From Bacteroidota bacterium (GTDB lineage: Bacteria; Bacteroidota; Bacteroidia; 2-12-FULL-35-15): DNA of 5,919 bases. The notes under the pieces were generated by a model. That model worked only from the letters and a program-made list of their open reading frames with translations, was not told the DNA's origin and did no database searches. The position numbers and the translations under genes were made by a program. Positions 1 to 5,919 of the stretch are shown one piece after another (within the stretch, counting starts at the first letter, position 1; the number at the start of each line of letters is the position of its first letter). The stretch lies in assembly GCA_023251855.1 (NCBI GenBank), contig JAHEYA010000172.1, positions 1 to 5,919 of the forward strand. The letters are read 5' to 3'.

Positions 1-266
1 ACTACTGGTTTCAACGCTTTTTCACCACCATTGTATTTCAAAACAGGAACGGTTGTTACAGTAACTTTCTTAGGGAATAACTGCGCAGGATAGGTTCCGT
101 TAATACTCACAATAATACTATCACCATGAACTTCCATAGGGTCAGGTGTTACTTTGTAAGTAATTTTGTCAGCATTTTTTACCAATTTGGCAAGCCCGTC
201 ACATGCAGTAAAACCAACTACTGAGATAAGTGCAATTCCAAGTGTTTTTAAAGATTGATTTTTCAT
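1..266 (-). CDS. Lipoprotein of unknown function, N-terminal part (runs off left edge)
   Basis: Read on the minus strand from the ATG at 266-264, this frame stays open to the window edge and gives 88 residues plus a partial codon. It begins MKNQSLKTLGIALISVVG and continues FTACDG. A short basic start, a hydrophobic stretch (about residues 8-20) and a lipobox-like FTAC with Cys22 indicate a signal peptidase II lipoprotein signal, so the mature protein should be lipid-anchored in the envelope. The visible mature part (TPDPMEVHGDSIIVSINGTYP, about 40-60, then KKVTVTTVPVLKYNGG) looks like a beta-rich periplasmic or outer-membrane segment. I do not recognise the family with confidence. Residues after the Cys (DGLAK) do not resemble the K-(D/E)2 surface-export signal described for some Bacteroidota lipoproteins, so a periplasm-facing location is slightly favoured by inference. 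It is divergent from the ABC exporter gene. Confidence 0.82.
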   Translation of the reverse strand, partial: MKNQSLKTLGIALISVVGFTACDGLAKLVKNADKITYKVTPDPMEVHGDSIIVSINGTYPAQLFPKKVTVTTVPVLKYNGGEKALKPV

Positions 267-321
267 TTTAGTTTTTTAGTTCTTTATATGTTTTTTTTCG
301 CCAACATTCTCAACGAAAGCG

Positions 322-329
322 CAAAAATA
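322..329 (-). promoter_or_regulatory. Candidate -7 element for the minus-strand lipoprotein gene
   Basis: On the minus strand 329-322 reads TATTTTTG, matching the Bacteroidota -7 consensus TAnnTTTG. It would place transcription start near 315, leaving a leader of roughly 50 bases. No good TTTG -33 partner lies at the expected distance: the nearest TTTG (343-340) is only 10 bases away. The call rests on one AT-rich element and on position. Confidence 0.35.
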
Positions 330-389
330 ATTAAATTTTCAAATAACTGAGGTTTTTATGAAATTATATTTTTGATTTAATTTACCTGC

Positions 390-397
390 TACCTTTG
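390..397 (+). promoter_or_regulatory. Candidate -7 element of the promoter for the ABC exporter-murB unit
   Basis: TACCTTTG at 390-397 matches the Bacteroidota -7 consensus TAnnTTTG exactly, 25 bases before the ATG at 423. Transcription would start near 404, giving a leader of about 19 bases. A TTTG lies upstream at 371-374, but the spacer is 15 bases, shorter than the usual 19 or so, so the -33 assignment is doubtful. No Shine-Dalgarno sequence precedes the ATG, as is common in this phylum. Confidence 0.5.
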
Positions 398-422
398 CCT
401 CAAATTTATTGCTTCACAGTTT

Positions 423-2189
423 ATGAAATTATTAATTCAATATCTAAAGCGTTACAAAGGCTTGGTTGCATTGGCTTTGATATTAGCAGCTATCAATCAA
501 CTGTTTTCATTATGTGATCCTTTAGTTTTTAAACACATTGTTGATAATTACGCTACTAACCCACATCATTATGATAAATCCGACTATGTAAAAGGTGTAG
601 GATGTTTGATTCTATTAGGAATGGGGTTTGCGATGATGTCACGAATTGCTAAAAATTTTCAAGATTATTATGTGAATGTAATAACCCAGAAATTAGGGGC
701 ACAGATATACTCTGATGGCTTGAAATATTCATTGGAACTTCCATATCAGGTATTTGAAGACCAACGTAGCGGTGAAACATTAGGAACCCTTCAGAAAGTC
801 CGTGTAGATGTAGAAAAATTAATTTTTGCATTTGTAAGCATTCTATTTACTTCTCTTATCGGTGTTGTATTTGTAATGGTTTATGCCATTAAAATTCATT
901 GGATGATTGCAGTTGTCTATTTTGCATCCGTACCTCTTATGGGCTTTGTTACCTCTGTACTTAGCAGACGAATAAAAAAAATTCAAAAAAATATTGTTGG
1001 CGAAACAACAGCATTGGCAGGCACTACAACTGAATCATTGCGTAATATTGAACTCGTTAAAAGTTTGGGATTGGCCGAACAGGAGATTAATCGTTTGAAT
1101 GGAATTACTATTAAAATACTTGGACTAGAACTAAAAAAAGTTAGATTCATCAGAAGTATCAGTTTTATTCAAGGAACCTTTGTTAATACACTCCGCAGCT
1201 GTATTTTGTTTTTATTATTGTTTCTCATTTTTAGAGATTCAATGACCTTGGGTGAGCTATTTTCTTTGCAGATATACTCCTTTTTTATTTTTGGTCCTTT
1301 ACAGGAGTTAGGTAACATCATTAGCACGTATCGTGAAGCGGAAGCCTCACTTGAAAATTTTCAAAACATTTTAAATATTCCGAAAGAAGAAAAACCAACA
1401 TACCCTGTTTCAGTGAAAGATCTGCAAACATTAGAATTTAAGAATGTTAGTTTTAAACATCAAACAGCTACTAATAAAGCTCTTGATACGATTTCTTTCA
1501 ATTCTAAAAATGGTGAAACCATTGCTTTTGTTGGTCCTTCCGGTTCAGGAAAAACTACGCTAGTAAAATTATTAGTTGGTTTATATCAGCCCAATCAAGG
1601 CGAAATACTTTACAATCGTACTAACGGTAGGTCCATTGATCTGGATCAGCTACGCTCTCAAATAGGCTTTGTAACACAGGATACACAGCTGTTTGCAGGA
1701 ACTATAAAGGAAAATTTATTGTTCGTTGCTCCACAAGCAACTGATGAAGAATGTTTGGATGTGTTGAAAAAATCTGCCTGTCAAAGCCTTCTATCCAGAG
1801 CGGATAAAGGAATAGATACAATGATTGGTGAAGGTGGTGTTAAAGTTTCTGGTGGCGAAAAACAACGTTTATCAATTGCTCGCGCCTTGTTGCGTAAACC
1901 TTCTTTATTAATATTTGATGAAGCCACTTCCTCTCTCGATTCTATCACAGAAGAAGAAATAAGCAAAATTATTCGCGAACTTTCTAAAAATAATAGTTTG
2001 ATAACTATCCTGATCGCACACCGTTTAAGTACCATCATGCATGCGGATAAGATATTTGTTCTTGAAAAAGGTAAAATTATCGAACATGGTAAACACGATG
2101 AACTGCTTGATGAAAAAGGTTTATACTATGCAATGTGGCGCCAACAAATAGGAGAGAGACAAGAAATTTTTCAACCAACTTCCTTTTAA
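423..2189 (+). CDS. ABC exporter half-transporter: fused membrane domain and ATPase
   Basis: This is a type I ABC exporter of 588 residues, the usual length for a homodimeric half-transporter of the MsbA/multidrug class. It would sit in the inner membrane and use ATP to move a substrate outward. The N-terminal half has six likely membrane segments (about 14-32, 57-75, 134-155, 158-180, 247-270 and 279-299). The nucleotide-binding domain covers about 335-575, with Walker A GPSGSGKTT (371-379), Q-loop Gln419, signature VSGGEKQR (475-482), Walker B LLIFDE (495-500, catalytic Glu500), D-loop SSLD (503-506) and H-loop His533. All catalytic residues are present, so it should be active. The A-loop position, usually Tyr, appears to be His346 in VSFKH. 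The sequence does not reveal the substrate: lipid A, another lipid, a drug and a peptide all remain possible. The start is the first ATG after a good -7 element. murB follows after only 9 bases, suggesting co-transcription. Confidence 0.95.
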   Translation: MKLLIQYLKRYKGLVALALILAAINQLFSLCDPLVFKHIVDNYATNPHHYDKSDYVKGVGCLILLGMGFAMMSRIAKNFQDYYVNVITQKLGAQIYSDGLKYSLELPYQVFEDQRSGETLGTLQKVRVDVEKLIFAFVSILFTSLIGVVFVMVYAIKIHWMIAVVYFASVPLMGFVTSVLSRRIKKIQKNIVGETTALAGTTTESLRNIELVKSLGLAEQEINRLNGITIKILGLELKKVRFIRSISFIQGTFVNTLRSCILFLLLFLIFRDSMTLGELFSLQIYSFFIFGPLQELGNIISTYREAEASLENFQNILNIPKEEKPTYPVSVKDLQTLEFKNVSFKHQTATNKALDTISFNSKNGETIAFVGPSGSGKTTLVKLLVGLYQPNQGEILYNRTNGRSIDLDQLRSQIGFVTQDTQLFAGTIKENLLFVAPQATDEECLDVLKKSACQSLLSRADKGIDTMIGEGGVKVSGGEKQRLSIARALLRKPSLLIFDEATSSLDSITEEEISKIIRELSKNNSLITILIAHRLSTIMHADKIFVLEKGKIIEHGKHDELLDEKGLYYAMWRQQIGERQEIFQPTSF

Positions 2190-2198
2190 TAATCCATT

Positions 2199-3215
2199 AT
2201 GATTATCCTTAAAAACCACTCATTAAAAAAATTAAATACCTTTGGTATTGACGCCTCTGCACGTTATTTTGCTGAAGTATCAACAGTCAACGAAATACTG
2301 GAAGTCCTTTCTCAAAAAGCTTTTTTGAATGCTCGAAAATTAATTTTAGGTGGTGGAAGTAATTTATTATTTACAAAAAATTTTAATGGACTGGTTTTAA
2401 AAAATAATCTCAAAGGAATTGAACTTGTAAAAGAAGATTCAGATTTTTATTTTATTAAAGCAGGTGCCGGTGAGGTTTGGCACAATCTGGTAATTCAATG
2501 TGTTGCAAATAATTATTCCGGATTAGAAAATTTATCATTGATCCCCGGAAACGTTGGTGCAAGCCCCATGCAAAATATTGGTGCCTATGGTGTTGAAATA
2601 AAAGACTGCTTTTTTGAATTAGAAGCATTAAATATTGCAGATAAAACAATTCATAAGTTTTCTAACTCCGATTGTAAATTCGGATATCGTGAAAGTGTAT
2701 TCAAACATGAATTTAAAAATCAATTTATCATTACTTCTGTTACCTACCGATTGCTCAAAACCCCCGTATTTAATATAAGCTACGGAGCAATCGAAAAAGA
2801 ATTGCAACAAATGGGAATTACAAAGTTGACCATACAGGCTATTAGTAAGGCGGTATGCAGTATTCGATCTAGTAAACTGCCTAACCCGGCTGAAATTGGC
2901 AATGCCGGTAGTTTCTTTAAAAATCCCGAAGTGTCAAATGAAGAATTTTTGCTCCTCAAAAATAAATTTCCCGCTATTGTTGGTTATAATCTTGAAAATG
3001 GAAATGTCAAACTAGCTGCCGGCTGGCTAATCGAACAATGTGGCTGGAAAGGAAAAACAATTGGTGATGCTGGCGTTCACAAACTGCAAGCATTGGTGTT
3101 AGTAAATTATAATAACGCCAAAGGCATTGAAATTTATGGTCTCTCCCAAAAAATAATGGATTCCGTTAAAGAAAAATATGATGTGGTTCTAGAACGGGAG
3201 GTAAATATTATCTGA
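2199..3215 (+). CDS. murB: UDP-N-acetylmuramate dehydrogenase (UDP-N-acetylenolpyruvoylglucosamine reductase), MurB type I
   Basis: MurB is a cytoplasmic FAD enzyme that uses NADPH to reduce UDP-GlcNAc-enolpyruvate to UDP-N-acetylmuramate, the second committed step of peptidoglycan precursor synthesis. The 338-residue length fits the E. coli-type enzyme. The FAD-binding domain shows NTFGIDASARYF (13-24), LILGGGSNLLF (48-58) and the flavin loop IPGNVGASPMQNIGAYGVE (115-133). The family's catalytic residues appear as Arg164 in FGYRES, Ser238 in GSFFKNP and Glu334 in LEREVNI, assigned by motif against the known Arg/Ser/Glu triad. The C-terminal domain carries AAGWLIEQCGWKG (273-285). YGAIEKEL (195-202) fits the type I loop region carrying the substrate-gating Tyr. 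The ATG lies 9 bases after the exporter stop with no promoter visible between, so it is probably translated from the same message. The stop TGA is followed at once by an in-frame TAA. No clear terminator follows. Confidence 0.97.
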   Translation: MIILKNHSLKKLNTFGIDASARYFAEVSTVNEILEVLSQKAFLNARKLILGGGSNLLFTKNFNGLVLKNNLKGIELVKEDSDFYFIKAGAGEVWHNLVIQCVANNYSGLENLSLIPGNVGASPMQNIGAYGVEIKDCFFELEALNIADKTIHKFSNSDCKFGYRESVFKHEFKNQFIITSVTYRLLKTPVFNISYGAIEKELQQMGITKLTIQAISKAVCSIRSSKLPNPAEIGNAGSFFKNPEVSNEEFLLLKNKFPAIVGYNLENGNVKLAAGWLIEQCGWKGKTIGDAGVHKLQALVLVNYNNAKGIEIYGLSQKIMDSVKEKYDVVLEREVNII

Positions 3216-3233
3216 TAAATTTCAAATAGGCTC
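3214..3233 (+). repeat. Direct repeat copy 1, overlapping the murB stop codon
   Basis: GATAAATTTCAAATAGGCTC. It overlaps the last two bases of the murB TGA stop and differs from copy 2 (3294-3313) at one position out of 20. The GC-containing 3' half AAATAGGCTC is identical in the two copies, which argues against simple low-complexity matching. Function unknown. Confidence 0.7.
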
Positions 3234-3252
3234 CATGTCTCGATAATTAAAA

Positions 3253-3283
3253 TTTGACATTGTCAATTTACTAATTAAATTTG
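3253..3283 (+). promoter_or_regulatory. Bacteroidota-type promoter of the T9SS cargo gene
   Basis: TTTG at 3253-3256 (-33 element) and TAAATTTG at 3276-3283 (-7 element, TAnnTTTG) are separated by exactly 19 bases, which is the textbook Bacteroidota arrangement. Transcription should start near 3290, giving a leader of about 50 bases that contains repeat copy 2 and then an A-rich stretch just before the ATG at 3340. This promoter suggests the secreted-protein gene is expressed independently of murB, although no terminator separates them. Confidence 0.72.
3254..3266. promoter_or_regulatory. Perfect 13-base palindrome over the -33 element (possible operator)
   Basis: TTGACATTGTCAA is a perfect 6-1-6 inverted repeat. 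After one mismatch, the next two bases on each side (AA at 3251-3252, TT at 3268-3269) also pair. Its one-base centre makes it a poor RNA hairpin but a plausible binding site for a dimeric regulator. It covers the -33 element, where binding would be expected to block or modulate transcription. No regulator gene is present in the window, so this rests on symmetry and position alone. Confidence 0.3.
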
Positions 3284-3293
3284 CGCTCCTTTT

Positions 3294-3313
3294 GATAAAT
3301 TTTAAATAGGCTC
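3294..3313 (+). repeat. Direct repeat copy 2, in the leader of the T9SS cargo gene
   Basis: GATAAATTTTAAATAGGCTC, 19 of 20 bases identical to copy 1 and starting 80 bases downstream of it. It falls just after the predicted transcription start (near 3290) and ends 26 bases before the ATG at 3340, so it should be present in the untranslated leader of the mRNA. Confidence 0.7.
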
Positions 3314-3339
3314 TTTTATAAATATAAAAAAAAATTAAC

Positions 3340-5214
3340 ATGAAAAAAATTACAATCTTAGGTTCTCTTTTATTCATTGGCTTTGCTTTTATCAGTACAG
3401 CTGGTGAAATTCAAGTAAAAAAATCTGGAACAACTAAAAATAATGACAAATCGCCCTCTCAAACAAGAGCATTAGGTGCATCAAACCCCAATTTATCTCC
3501 TCAATCAATAATTTGGTCTGATGACTTTTCCGTGGCAGGTAATTGGACAATCAACTCTCCTACTGGTAGTGGAGCTATGAAAGATTGGGTAATAGGCACA
3601 GCCGGCCCTTCGGGTTCCTACGCAATTTCGAAAATAAATTCAACCACGCAGACAAATGGTTTTGGATTGTTCGATTCTGATAAAAATTGTAGCACCAATC
3701 AGGTTGCAAATATTACTAATACTACCGCCATAAGTTGTACCGGACACCCTAATATTAATCTTACTTTTCAACAACAATACAGAAGGTTCTATGATAGCAC
3801 ATTCGTATTTGTCAGCAACAACAATACTACTTGGGTTAAATACGTTGTAAACGAAAGTTTAAACAATAACGACTACTGTTCTACTAATCCACAACTTGTA
3901 AAAGTTAACATTTCCGCTACTGCTGGCGGGCAGGCTACTGTTTGGATCAGATTTCAATTTTATAGCCCAAATTCTTTAGGTTCTTCTGCCGGATGCGGTT
4001 ATTCATGGATGATTGATGATGTAGCTTTAGCTGATGTCCCTGCAAATGATATTTCAATAAATAGGGCATATTCTGATTTTAACTATAAAGATGGAGGTTA
4101 TTATACAAAAACGCCAAAAACTCAGGTAGGTCCTGTTAGTTTTCGTTCTGCTGTTGCAAACGAAGGAACAGCAGCTCAAACAAATGTTAAGTTAAATGTG
4201 AATATTTCAACTGGTGGCAGCTCTGTATACAATCAAAACAGTTCAACAATTGCCTCTTTTCCTTCTTTTGGAAAGGATACTCTTTCCATTACAACTGCTT
4301 TTACACCACCAGCTACCGTTGCATCTTACACAACACAATTTAAAATAAGTCAAACTGAAACTGAATTACCTGCTGACACTTCAAGTAATTGGAAAACTAA
4401 AACTTTTGCTGTTACAGATACTGTTTACGCCAGAGATAATAATGTTAAAACTGCTCTTGCTAGCCCCAACAATTATACTGATGGAGATGTAGATGATTCC
4501 AGAATTGGTTGCGTTTATGAATTCAACCTAGATGCAATGTCAAGCTCCATCTCAGTTTATGTGGATTCGCTCACAGCTATTAGCACATCTATTCAGGCGA
4601 AAATTTATTCATGGGGAGCTGCACCATCAACTGAAATTGCTGCATCCGCAGTTTATAATATTACGACTAATGCCAATAAAGCCAAATGGGTTACTTTGCC
4701 TATTTCTACTCTTTTGCAAAAAGATAGTACTTATCTTGCAACAATAGTTACAACAGGTGTTTCATCAGGTACGCCAAATGTATATGTTTATTTAGGTGCT
4801 GATAAAGTTACGGAACAACCCCTACGCACCACTTTTATATATACTGCTGGAGGAACTCCGGCTTGGGGATATATTACTACTGAAACCCCAATGATTCGTT
4901 TAAATATTAAACCAGGATTTGTTGGAATTAAAGAAATTTCAAAAAATGAGGAAGTAAGATTATATCAGAATGTCCCAAACCCAACCAAAACACTCTCTAA
5001 CATCAATTATGAATTAAACCAAATTGCTCCTGTTTCTCTATTCGTTTATGATGTAACAGGCAAAAAGATCGCAGTTCAAAATGAAGGAATCCAAAATGCT
5101 GGTAAACACACTATTACTTTTAATTCCGAAAATCTTTCTGCAGGGGTATACTATTATTCTTTAAAAGTGACACAAACAAATACTCCTACAATGAAAATGA
5201 TTGTAATTAAATAA
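3340..5214 (+). CDS. Secreted or cell-surface protein with type IX secretion (type A) sorting domain
   Basis: A complete 624-residue exported protein. The Sec signal peptide MKKITILGSLLFIGFAFIST ends near Ala21. A Ser/Thr/Asn-rich linker (about 25-55) follows. Residues about 57-232 (WSDDFSVAGNWT to CGYSWMIDDVALADV) resemble the jelly-roll cleaved-adhesin/choice-of-anchor-J domain. Four of its cysteines (117, 133, 180, 219) could form two disulfides. Residues about 236-365 look like an Ig-like beta-sandwich. Residues about 368-525 form another beta-rich region that I cannot name. The C-terminal 85 or so residues match the T9SS type A domain: LYQNVPNPTK (541-550), VYDVTGKKI (569-577), LSAGVYYYSLKV (599-610) and a terminal Lys. 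By family knowledge this domain directs export across the outer membrane and is removed by the sortase PorU, usually with attachment to surface glycolipid. No protease or glycosidase active site is visible, so an adhesin or surface-structural role is inferred. The gene has its own promoter and terminator. The ATG follows an A-rich leader. Confidence 0.9.
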   Translation: MKKITILGSLLFIGFAFISTAGEIQVKKSGTTKNNDKSPSQTRALGASNPNLSPQSIIWSDDFSVAGNWTINSPTGSGAMKDWVIGTAGPSGSYAISKINSTTQTNGFGLFDSDKNCSTNQVANITNTTAISCTGHPNINLTFQQQYRRFYDSTFVFVSNNNTTWVKYVVNESLNNNDYCSTNPQLVKVNISATAGGQATVWIRFQFYSPNSLGSSAGCGYSWMIDDVALADVPANDISINRAYSDFNYKDGGYYTKTPKTQVGPVSFRSAVANEGTAAQTNVKLNVNISTGGSSVYNQNSSTIASFPSFGKDTLSITTAFTPPATVASYTTQFKISQTETELPADTSSNWKTKTFAVTDTVYARDNNVKTALASPNNYTDGDVDDSRIGCVYEFNLDAMSSSISVYVDSLTAISTSIQAKIYSWGAAPSTEIAASAVYNITTNANKAKWVTLPISTLLQKDSTYLATIVTTGVSSGTPNVYVYLGADKVTEQPLRTTFIYTAGGTPAWGYITTETPMIRLNIKPGFVGIKEISKNEEVRLYQNVPNPTKTLSNINYELNQIAPVSLFVYDVTGKKIAVQNEGIQNAGKHTITFNSENLSAGVYYYSLKVTQTNTPTMKMIVIK

Positions 5215-5229
5215 ATTTTATATAGGCTC
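5211..5229 (+). repeat. Direct repeat copy 3, overlapping the stop of the T9SS cargo gene
   Basis: ATAAATTTTATATAGGCTC, aligned with bases 2-20 of the other copies. It differs from copy 2 by a single base (T for A at 5221) and from copy 1 by two. It includes the TAA stop (5212-5214) and ends just before the terminator stem. Copies 1 and 3 both sit exactly at a gene's stop codon, so the secreted-protein gene is bracketed by direct copies. Confidence 0.6.
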
Positions 5230-5230
5230 T

Positions 5231-5268
5231 AAAGAGAACTCACGAAATTTGTGAGCTCTCTTTTTTTT
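5231..5268 (+). terminator. Rho-independent terminator after the T9SS cargo gene
   Basis: The arms AAAGAGAACTCAC (5231-5243) and GTGAGCTCTCTTT (5251-5263) pair through an inner 5-bp stem, one A-C mismatch and an outer 4-bp GAGA/TCTC stem extended by three A-T pairs. The loop is the 7 bases GAAATTT. The 3' arm runs into eight T residues (5261-5268). It lies 17 bases after the TAA stop and should end the upstream transcript, separating it from the gene at 5346. Confidence 0.88.
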
Positions 5269-5293
5269 ATTTTTTATTTTGATTACAATTTAT

Positions 5294-5301
5294 TACCTTT
5301 A
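5294..5301 (+). promoter_or_regulatory. Candidate -7 element for the second secreted-protein gene
   Basis: TACCTTTA at 5294-5301 matches seven of the eight positions that would make TAnnTTTG and closely resembles TACCTTTG at 390-397. It lies 44 bases before the ATG at 5346 and just after the upstream terminator, where a promoter is needed. The nearest TTTG (5278-5281) is only 12 bases away, too close for a normal -33 element, so the assignment is tentative. Confidence 0.4.
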
Positions 5302-5345
5302 GCACCGAAAAAAAATAGTAACTCTTTAAAAACAAAAAAAATAAC

Positions 5346-5919
5346 ATGAAAAAAATTTACTTATCGCTGACCGGTTTGATTCTTTGCGGATCAATAATTG
5401 GTCAAAATGCGTTTAATATGCAGGACCATACCTATGAAAAAGGCGTAATGGCACCCAACTCCAAAGTGTATGTTTCTAAACAAAGTGTAAACAGAGCTGC
5501 CGGAGCTTTTAGAAATTGGGTGGAGCCAATTGGTGATGTGATGACAAATAAAGGCTTGGACCTTACAAGCGCTAATCCAAATCAGGATCTTTTTGTATCA
5601 ATTGTTTATCAGGATTCTACAGTGAAAATATCTTCTCCTACTTCAACTCGTTTTGTTGATGATATACTTTTAGGAAATGTATTAGATCCTAAATCCACGT
5701 TGCTTTTAGCCAGCGCCGACCCAATCGTAACAAAAAATGATGGCTATAATATCGATTCACTTTTGATCCTCGGTTCATATGTGAAAAAAACATCAGCTAC
5801 AGATACATTATATGTTTGGATCGTTTGGGGTGATACTTCAAATACTGCCGTGTTTAATAAAAGATTAGACAACGCCACTTGGAATCCTCCGATCGGCACT
5901 TGGAGACATTCAATAATTG
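5346..5919 (+). CDS. Exported protein of unknown function, N-terminal part (runs off right edge)
   Basis: The frame from ATG 5346 stays open to the window end, giving 191 residues with no stop. It begins MKKIYLSLTGLILCGSIIGQ, a typical Sec signal peptide with probable cleavage near Gly19-Gln20. The single Cys14 lies inside the hydrophobic core without a convincing lipobox, so a soluble or surface-secreted protein is more likely than a lipoprotein. The mature part is rich in beta-prone and Ser/Thr/Asp residues (for example DSTVKISSPTSTRFVDDILL at about 90-109, and ATDTLYVWIVWGD at about 151-163). It resembles the N-terminal regions of other Bacteroidota secreted proteins, but I recognise no named domain. 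A T9SS C-terminal domain, if present, lies outside the window. The start context (A-rich run, TAAC, ATG, AAAAAAATT) is nearly the same as that of the upstream T9SS cargo gene. A terminator lies between the two, so they are probably transcribed separately. Confidence 0.85.
   Translation, partial: MKKIYLSLTGLILCGSIIGQNAFNMQDHTYEKGVMAPNSKVYVSKQSVNRAAGAFRNWVEPIGDVMTNKGLDLTSANPNQDLFVSIVYQDSTVKISSPTSTRFVDDILLGNVLDPKSTLLLASADPIVTKNDGYNIDSLLILGSYVKKTSATDTLYVWIVWGDTSNTAVFNKRLDNATWNPPIGTWRHSII

Noticed and set aside
331..349. TTAAATTTTCAAATAACTGAG-like stretch in the divergent intergenic region, resembling the AT-rich half of the repeat
   Set aside because: The match is confined to A/T bases and needs a one-base gap, and the diagnostic TAGGCTC end is missing, so it is not counted as a fourth copy.
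1658..1668. TCAAATAGGCT inside the exporter gene, an 11-base match to repeat copy 1
   Set aside because: It lies within coding sequence for the Q-loop region (SQIGFV), lacks the AAATTT half, and is explained by codon choice; probably chance.
1781..2038. Minus-strand open frame opposite the exporter ATPase domain, and similar short antisense frames at 649-831, 2455-2649 and 2628-2810
   Set aside because: Each lies opposite strongly conserved coding sequence and shows no promoter, start context or family resemblance.
3216..3339. Possible terminator after murB
   Set aside because: The only clear inverted repeat (3254-3266) has a one-base centre and no T tract, so it is not a plausible intrinsic terminator.
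4532..4747. Short plus-strand open frame overlapping the T9SS cargo gene
   Set aside because: It lies wholly inside a well-supported gene in another frame and has no start signals or recognisable product.
1..5919. Mobile element, CRISPR array, tRNA/rRNA or a new defence-type system
   Set aside because: No transposase, integrase, terminal inverted repeats, regularly spaced repeats, RNA gene landmarks or defence domains are visible. The genes are ordinary envelope and secretion genes.

Overview
The window looks like ordinary chromosomal DNA from a member of the Bacteroidota. The evidence is a type IX secretion system (T9SS) type A C-terminal sorting domain, promoter elements of the Bacteroidota form (TTTG, 19-base spacer, TAnnTTTG), A-rich translation starts without a Shine-Dalgarno sequence, and strongly AT-rich DNA. 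I cannot name a genus. Nothing suggests a phage, plasmid, insertion sequence or CRISPR array.

Layout. Positions 1-266 (minus strand) hold the N-terminal end of a lipoprotein of unknown function that runs off the left edge. A 156-base divergent intergenic region (267-422) carries candidate -7 elements for both directions. On the plus strand, 423-2189 encodes a complete 588-residue half-size ABC exporter. It is followed after 9 bases by a complete murB (2199-3215), so the two are probably one transcript. After a 124-base gap with a consensus-quality promoter comes a 624-residue secreted surface protein with a T9SS sorting domain (3340-5214). A strong intrinsic terminator follows at 5231-5268. 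A second exported protein starts at 5346 and runs off the right edge.

How the genes relate. The window is a run of cell-envelope genes. MurB makes UDP-N-acetylmuramate for peptidoglycan. The ABC exporter moves an unknown substrate, possibly a lipid, across the inner membrane. The other three products are an exported lipoprotein, a T9SS cargo protein and another signal-peptide protein. Only the ABC-murB pair has an arrangement that argues for co-transcription. The secreted-protein gene has its own promoter and terminator, so it is probably a single-gene unit.

The main unexplained structure is a 20-base direct repeat, ending AAATAGGCTC or ATATAGGCTC. It occurs at the murB stop, in the untranslated leader of the secreted-protein gene, and at that gene's stop. 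A 13-base perfect palindrome also overlaps the -33 element of the same promoter. I found no convincing new biological system; these are leads at the level of regulation or local repeats.
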